Below are positions 60,059 to 64,000 of a stretch of DNA of 64,000 bases, piece by piece. This stretch comes from Erythrobacter sp. (lineage in GTDB: Bacteria > Pseudomonadota > Alphaproteobacteria > Sphingomonadales > Sphingomonadaceae): contig CP073261.1 of NCBI GenBank assembly GCA_019739335.1, forward strand, positions 1,494,818 to 1,558,817. Reading direction: 5' to 3'. A program made the translations under genes and the position numbers. The stretch's first letter is position 1. Every line of letters begins with the position of its first letter. Under the pieces are notes generated by a model. That model did no database searches and had not been told where the DNA came from. It was given only the letters and a program-made list of their open reading frames with translations.

Positions 60059-60610
60059 ATGTCCTCGATCTTGATTGGCCTCGCCGTCCTCGGCTACGGG
60101 GTAACGGTCGGCGTCAGCTTGCTGGCGCTTCGGAAAGGCGCGAGTGGCGGGCGCCCGCGCATGGACAATCTGCATTGGCTGGCTTGCGCGATCTTTTTTT
60201 CATCGCTTGTGGTGATCCGCGCATTCGATCTCGAAGAACGCGTGCGAGCAACTCTGCGATCGTTCGCGCAGGACGAGAACCTCTATGCCGATCGCTTTGC
60301 ATGGCAGGCCCCGCTCGCCGCTATTGCGGCGCTGCTCGGCATCATCCTGGTGTGGTTGGCAGTCAGGAGCTTCCCCGGAAAGGGATCGCCACCGCGTTTG
60401 GCCGTATGGATTTCGCGGCAGGCAGTGCTGTTGTTCATACCGCTGTTCGCGATGCGGATAATTTCGCTGCACGCTGTCGACAGCCTGCTCTATTCGGGCC
60501 CGGTGCGCCTGAACTGGCTCCTTGAGGCAGGATTGACGCTGACTGCTTTGCTTGCCGCGGCGATGTACGTGAGGGGACTCGGCAAGCCGCGCTTTCGAGA
60601 TCGAGAATGA
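60059..60610 (+). CDS. Hypothetical membrane protein
   Basis: A 183-residue protein with about five hydrophobic segments (SILIGLAVLGYGVTVGVSLL, ACAIFFSSLVVI, PLAAIAALLGIILVWLAV, VLLFIPLFAMRIISL and LTLTALLAAAMYV). I do not recognise a family. It is divergent from the Wza-like gene and may belong to the polysaccharide locus by position, but nothing in its sequence shows this. TTG 60053 is an alternative start. Confidence 0.62.
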   Translation: MSSILIGLAVLGYGVTVGVSLLALRKGASGGRPRMDNLHWLACAIFFSSLVVIRAFDLEERVRATLRSFAQDENLYADRFAWQAPLAAIAALLGIILVWLAVRSFPGKGSPPRLAVWISRQAVLLFIPLFAMRIISLHAVDSLLYSGPVRLNWLLEAGLTLTALLAAAMYVRGLGKPRFRDRE

Positions 60611-60645
60611 CCCTCCTGACGCGAAGCCGATCAGAGGGGGGCAGC

Positions 60646-60679
60646 AAAAAGGGCGACCCCCTCGTGGGGAGCCGCCCTT
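60646..60679 (-). terminator. Terminator of the rplM-rpsI operon
   Basis: On the minus strand a hairpin GGGCGGCTCCCC-ACGA-GGGGGTCGCCC is followed by TTTTT. It lies about 50 bases after the rpsI stop and faces the end of the hypothetical membrane gene. It has the same stem pattern as the hairpin in the GTA leader. Confidence 0.85.
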
Positions 60680-60728
60680 CGCATTTCCCACCGTCGCGGG
60701 AACTCTTGAACTGAATCAGCGCCCCAAA

Positions 60729-61268
60729 TCAGCGCTTGCTGAACTGGAAGCTGCGGCGGGCCTTGGCCTTGCCGTACTTCTTGCGCTCCACCACGCGGCT
60801 GTCGCGGGTAAGGAAACCGGCGGCCTTGATGATGCTGCGCAGGGCAGGCTCGTAACGGGTCAGTGCCTGGCTGATGCCGTGCTTTACCGCACCGGCCTGG
60901 CCGGAGAGACCGCCACCGGCAACGGTGCAGACCACGTCATACTGGCCCTCACGTTCCGAAATGGTGAAAGGCTGGTTGATGACGAGGCGCAGCGTCGGGC
61001 GCGCGAAATAGACTTCCTGGTCGCGGCCGTTGACAGTCACCTTGCCGGTGCCGGGCTTGATCCAGACGCGAGCAGTGGCATCCTTGCGGCGGCCGGTCGC
61101 ATAGGCGCGGCCCTGTGCGTCGATTTCCTGCTCACGCAGCGGCATTGTCGGCGCGGCGGGAGCAACAGGGGCAGCGGCTTCAGCGGCTTCGGCGGCCACG
61201 GGCGCATCGCCGATCACGTCCTTGATATCGGCAAGGTCGTTGGCGGTGTTGTTTTCTTCGGTCGCCAT
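60729..61268 (-). CDS. rpsI: 30S ribosomal protein S9
   Basis: A 179-residue S9 protein. The C-terminal ~130 residues are standard, from [18 protein letters not shown] to the tail [17 protein letters not shown] that reaches the P-site tRNA. The first ~50 residues are an extension rich in Ala, Asp and Pro ([19 protein letters not shown]), typical of sphingomonads and related alphaproteobacteria. Its ATG overlaps the rplM stop. Confidence 0.97.
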   Translation of the reverse strand: MATEENNTANDLADIKDVIGDAPVAAEAAEAAAPVAPAAPTMPLREQEIDAQGRAYATGRRKDATARVWIKPGTGKVTVNGRDQEVYFARPTLRLVINQPFTISEREGQYDVVCTVAGGGLSGQAGAVKHGISQALTRYEPALRSIIKAAGFLTRDSRVVERKKYGKAKARRSFQFSKR

Positions 61269-61747
61269 TATGCGGACACCTTGTTCTTGCGGTTCATCGA
61301 GGCAACGTCGAGCACGGTCGGCTGCTGGCCGTCATGCGGGTGCTCGGTGCCGTTGTAGAGGTGCAGGTTGCGCATCTGCGCCCGGCCCAGCGGACCGCGC
61401 GGCACCATGCGCTCGACAGCCTTTTCCAGCACGCGCTCGGGGAAGCGACCGGCCAGAACCTTGTCTGCGGTTACGTCCTTGATGCCGCCGGCGTAGCCGG
61501 TGTGCTTGTAATAGTGCTTCTTGCCGGCCTTGTTGCCGGTGAACTGCACCTTGCCCGCGTTGATCACGACGACGTGGTCACCACAATCGACGTGCGGAGT
61601 GTAGCTCGGCTTGTGCTTGCCGCGGAGGAGATTGGCGATGATCGTGGCGAGGCGGCCGACAACCAGCCCCTCGGCATCGATAACATGCCAGTTCTTCTCG
61701 ACCTCGGCCGGCTTGATCGACCGTGTGGTCCTGGTCAGCGCCTTCAT
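61268..61747 (-). CDS. rplM: 50S ribosomal protein L13
   Basis: A 159-residue L13. [40 protein letters not shown] and the [20 protein letters not shown] segment near residue 113 are conserved. It leads the usual rplM-rpsI pair. The 153 bases upstream (61748-61900) hold no gene; the operon promoter is probably there. Confidence 0.97.
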   Translation of the reverse strand: MKALTRTTRSIKPAEVEKNWHVIDAEGLVVGRLATIIANLLRGKHKPSYTPHVDCGDHVVVINAGKVQFTGNKAGKKHYYKHTGYAGGIKDVTADKVLAGRFPERVLEKAVERMVPRGPLGRAQMRNLHLYNGTEHPHDGQQPTVLDVASMNRKNKVSA

Positions 61748-61900
61748 GGCTGTTCGTTCCTGTGTTTCGTTTTGCGAAGTGCTTGCGCGGGCCTGCCGGA
61801 ATCATCCGCCAGACCCGGCGAAGGCGCGCATCTGTCGATTTGCACCCCGCAAGTCAAGCAAATCCGGGCGATTCGAGAGAGGTAAAATAATACCGTTCGA

Positions 61901-62665
61901 TTAGTGGCTGCCTGATGCGAGGGCCAGACTCCAGCTTTCGCTGGTAGCGCGGCGGGTGTTGTTCACTTCGGTCACGACCTCGCGCTGGGCCGACCGCATC
62001 AGCCCCGTCGCGTCGTCCAGTTCGGCCTCGAAGCGAGTAAGCACGCGCCCTTGGCTGCCATCGGGCAGCGCCACCTGCTGTTCCCGCTGACGTGGGCTGC
62101 CCGCAGGAGCAAACAGGTCGACCGGCAAATGGGCAACCAGTTCGCCACCCGCCGCGTGCAGTGCCGCCACGAAGCCTTCGAGCGTCGCCCGCTCATCCTG
62201 CGCCAGCTGCTGCCGGGACAGGGCGGCAAAGGCGCGTTCGACTGCCCGACCGACATTGGCCTGATCGCCCAGATCGCTGCCGGGCGAAAGGATGCGCCCG
62301 AACGGATCGAGCGCGATCGGGAACAGCCCGCTTTCGTCGCGACTGCGTTCAAGCTCGGCGAATTGCGCCAGCGGCGCGGGCGCGTACACCGCAACCTCGA
62401 CCTGCCGCCCGTGCAACATGAACCCCTGATCGAAACGGCGGAACTCGACGGCGAAACTGCGCGCGACGCGGAAGCTGCGGCCATCGACCAAGTCGCGGCT
62501 GACGATCCGGCTGTAGCGCATCGGGTCTGTGGGCGGGGCGATCAGGCCACCGGAGAATTGCTGGGCGCGCGCCTGCGCAGAAATGGTGGCAGGTGCCAGC
62601 GCAGCAGCCAGCGCCAGCCGCAGGGCCGCGCGCCGATCGATTGCTCTGCCCTCTTCGTCCGTCAT
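61901..62665 (-). CDS. Hypothetical exported protein
   Basis: A 254-residue protein beginning MTDEEGRAIDRRAALRLALAAALAPATISAQA, a signal with paired Arg in DRRAALR that resembles a Tat signal. The mature part is soluble, with no recognised domain. It contains beta-like strands around RSFAVEFRRFDQGFMLHG. The cutA gene overlaps its start by four bases (ATGA), so the two share a transcript. Confidence 0.65.
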   Translation of the reverse strand: MTDEEGRAIDRRAALRLALAAALAPATISAQARAQQFSGGLIAPPTDPMRYSRIVSRDLVDGRSFRVARSFAVEFRRFDQGFMLHGRQVEVAVYAPAPLAQFAELERSRDESGLFPIALDPFGRILSPGSDLGDQANVGRAVERAFAALSRQQLAQDERATLEGFVAALHAAGGELVAHLPVDLFAPAGSPRQREQQVALPDGSQGRVLTRFEAELDDATGLMRSAQREVVTEVNNTRRATSESWSLALASGSH

Positions 62666-63003
62666 TCCCGGCTCCCCTGCCGTGTCTGCCCCACCAGCCA
62701 GTCCAGCGTCACTTGCGGTGCCCGGTCGGCCTGCCAGCCGACAATCGCGGGGGCGTCGTAGGGATGCAATTGCGCCAGCCGCTCGCTCGCTTCCCCTAGC
62801 AGCAAGGCAGTGGTCTTGAACAGTACGCCAATTTCGCGCCCCTGCATCACTTCGCCCTGCCAGCGATAGATCGAGGTGACACAGGGCAACACATTGGCGC
62901 AGGCGACCAGCCTTTCCTCGACCAGAGTGACCGCCGCGGCGTGCGCGCTGGCTTCATCGCCGAAGGGGCACCAGATCAGCGCTGCCTCGGCAGCCTCGCT
63001 CAT
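62662..63003 (-). CDS. cutA: Divalent-cation tolerance protein CutA
   Basis: A 113-residue CutA1 protein, a trimeric ferredoxin-like fold. VEERLVACANVLPCVTSIYRWQGE is the family signature (residues about 28-51), and LHPYDAPAIVGWQAD closes the fold. Despite the name, the role in copper tolerance is unclear. It overlaps the heme A synthase stop by four bases and the exported protein gene downstream. Confidence 0.9.
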   Translation of the reverse strand: MSEAAEAALIWCPFGDEASAHAAAVTLVEERLVACANVLPCVTSIYRWQGEVMQGREIGVLFKTTALLLGEASERLAQLHPYDAPAIVGWQADRAPQVTLDWLVGQTRQGSRE

Positions 63004-64000
63004 GCGCGGCGCCCCAGCACGTGCGAACCCCAGGCAAAGCTCGCCACCAGCAGTGCGCCGACAAGCTGATGGGCCACGGCGATCCACAATTCGACGCCCG
63101 TCATCACGGTGGCAATGCCAAGGATGATCTGCACGCCGAAGGCCGAATGGATCGCCACCGAGGCACGCCGGTCGAGCGGGCGTAGCTTGCGCGCCATGAC
63201 CACCAACGCCGCCACGGCAACCCAGGCCCACCAGCGGTGGAGGAAATGCAGCCAGAAGGGATCGTGCAGGAAAGTCCACAGGACTCCGCGCGCCCAGCTC
63301 ACTTCGGGCACCAATTGCCCCTGCATCAGCGGCCACGAGTCCGACGCCAACCCCGCATTGAGGCCCGCGACCCAGGCGCCGAGCAGAAGTTGGACGAACA
63401 GCACTGCCCCGACCCAGCCGACCAATCCGGTCACTCCCGCCGAACGCGCATTGCCGGCGGCCAGCTGTCGCAGGTCGAGCGCGGTCCAGATCAGCCCTGC
63501 CAGCGTGAACAGCGCGGTGAGCAGGTGGATCGAGAGCCAGAAGTGCGAGACATCGGTCATTTCGCCGCCCAGCCCGGAGCGGACCATGAACCAGCCGAAC
63601 GCGCCCTGCATCCCGCCCAGCGCCAGCAGCGCAACAAGGCGCGGCTTGTAGCCGGTGGGGATCGCCTGCTTCATCCAGAACCATGCCAGCGGCAGCGCGA
63701 AGGCCAACCCCAGCAGCCGCCCGAGCAGGCGGTGGAACCACTCCCAGAGGTAGATGAACTTGAACGCCGCAAGGTCCATACCCGCCGGGCCGGTGACATT
63801 GCGGTATTCGCCGGTGGCCTTGTACAGATCGAACTCGGCCTGCCATGCAGCGTCGCTCAAGGGTGGCAATGCGCCGGTGACGGGTTTCCATTCGGTGATC
63901 GACAGTCCACTCTCGGTCAGCCGGGTGATTCCGCCCACCGCGACCATCACCAGCACCAGCGCGGCGACCGCGAACAGCCAGTTGGCGAGCGCCAGCGGAC
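63000..64000 (-). CDS. ctaA: Heme A synthase (partial, N terminus beyond the window)
   Basis: At least 332 residues of a COX15/CtaA-type heme A synthase. The open frame runs off the right edge (PLALANWLFAVAALVLVMVAVGGITRLTESG upstream, residue runs in the first membrane helix), so the true start lies beyond 64000. GGITRLTESGLSITEWKPVTG is the family hallmark. His residues in WEWFHRLLG, SHFWLSIHLL, FLHRWWAW and AVAHQL bind the hemes. It turns heme O into heme A for cytochrome oxidase. Confidence 0.93.
   Translation of the reverse strand, partial: PLALANWLFAVAALVLVMVAVGGITRLTESGLSITEWKPVTGALPPLSDAAWQAEFDLYKATGEYRNVTGPAGMDLAAFKFIYLWEWFHRLLGRLLGLAFALPLAWFWMKQAIPTGYKPRLVALLALGGMQGAFGWFMVRSGLGGEMTDVSHFWLSIHLLTALFTLAGLIWTALDLRQLAAGNARSAGVTGLVGWVGAVLFVQLLLGAWVAGLNAGLASDSWPLMQGQLVPEVSWARGVLWTFLHDPFWLHFLHRWWAWVAVAALVVMARKLRPLDRRASVAIHSAFGVQIILGIATVMTGVELWIAVAHQLVGALLVASFAWGSHVLGRRA

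Overview
The window reads as chromosomal DNA of a sphingolipid-making alphaproteobacterium of the order Sphingomonadales, probably the Erythrobacteraceae or a near relative. This rests on a serine palmitoyltransferase/acyl carrier protein pair, the high G+C content, an alphaproteobacterial gene transfer agent (GTA) layout, an Ala-rich N-terminal extension on ribosomal protein S9, and alphaproteobacterial DUF families (DUF3572, DUF6127, DUF4112). No rRNA, tRNA, CRISPR array, integrase or complete insertion sequence was seen.

Layout. 1-7.4 kb: housekeeping genes (a sterol desaturase-family enzyme, a double cold-shock protein, argD-argF-hslO, queC, and a periplasmic Cu,Zn superoxide dismutase). 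7.4-22.2 kb: a complete RcGTA-like structural cluster on the minus strand, from small and large terminase through portal, protease, capsid, connectors, tail tube, tape measure, hub and baseplate. It has no integrase, repressor or lysis genes. It is interrupted by two palindromic repeat insertions; one is a 581-bp unit with perfect 38-bp terminal inverted repeats that carries a GIY-YIG nuclease gene. 22.2-34.1 kb: a DedA-like membrane protein, sphingolipid genes, a DivK-like regulator, small metabolic enzymes, DksA, a PilZ protein, a solitary solute-binding lipoprotein, and kynA-kynU.

34-60 kb: surface polysaccharide and an embedded peptide-modification locus. An O-antigen ligase-family protein leads into a compact operon: lasso-cyclase-like asparagine synthetase homologue, a 119-residue protein joining a perfect lasso leader signature to a peptidase S74 domain, a PRMT-like methyltransferase, an HprK-like kinase and a PqqD-like protein, with a convergent nucleotidyltransferase. 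I consider this the most novel system in the window. dTDP-rhamnose genes (rfbACDB), a flippase, methyltransferases, an acyltransferase, a second ligase/polymerase, three glycosyltransferases including a rhamnosyltransferase-like one, a Wzc kinase and a Wza-like exporter complete the polysaccharide locus. Inside it sit the GTA head-spike genes (ghsA/ghsB type), about 28 kb from the GTA cluster; a surface polysaccharide is the known receptor type for such spikes. 60-64 kb: rplM-rpsI, an exported protein, cutA, and a heme A synthase gene cut by the right edge.

Gene starts were chosen by hand from overlaps, Shine-Dalgarno-like sequences and family length. Where several starts fit, this is stated. 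All family names come from recognising motifs in the translated sequence, not from a database search.
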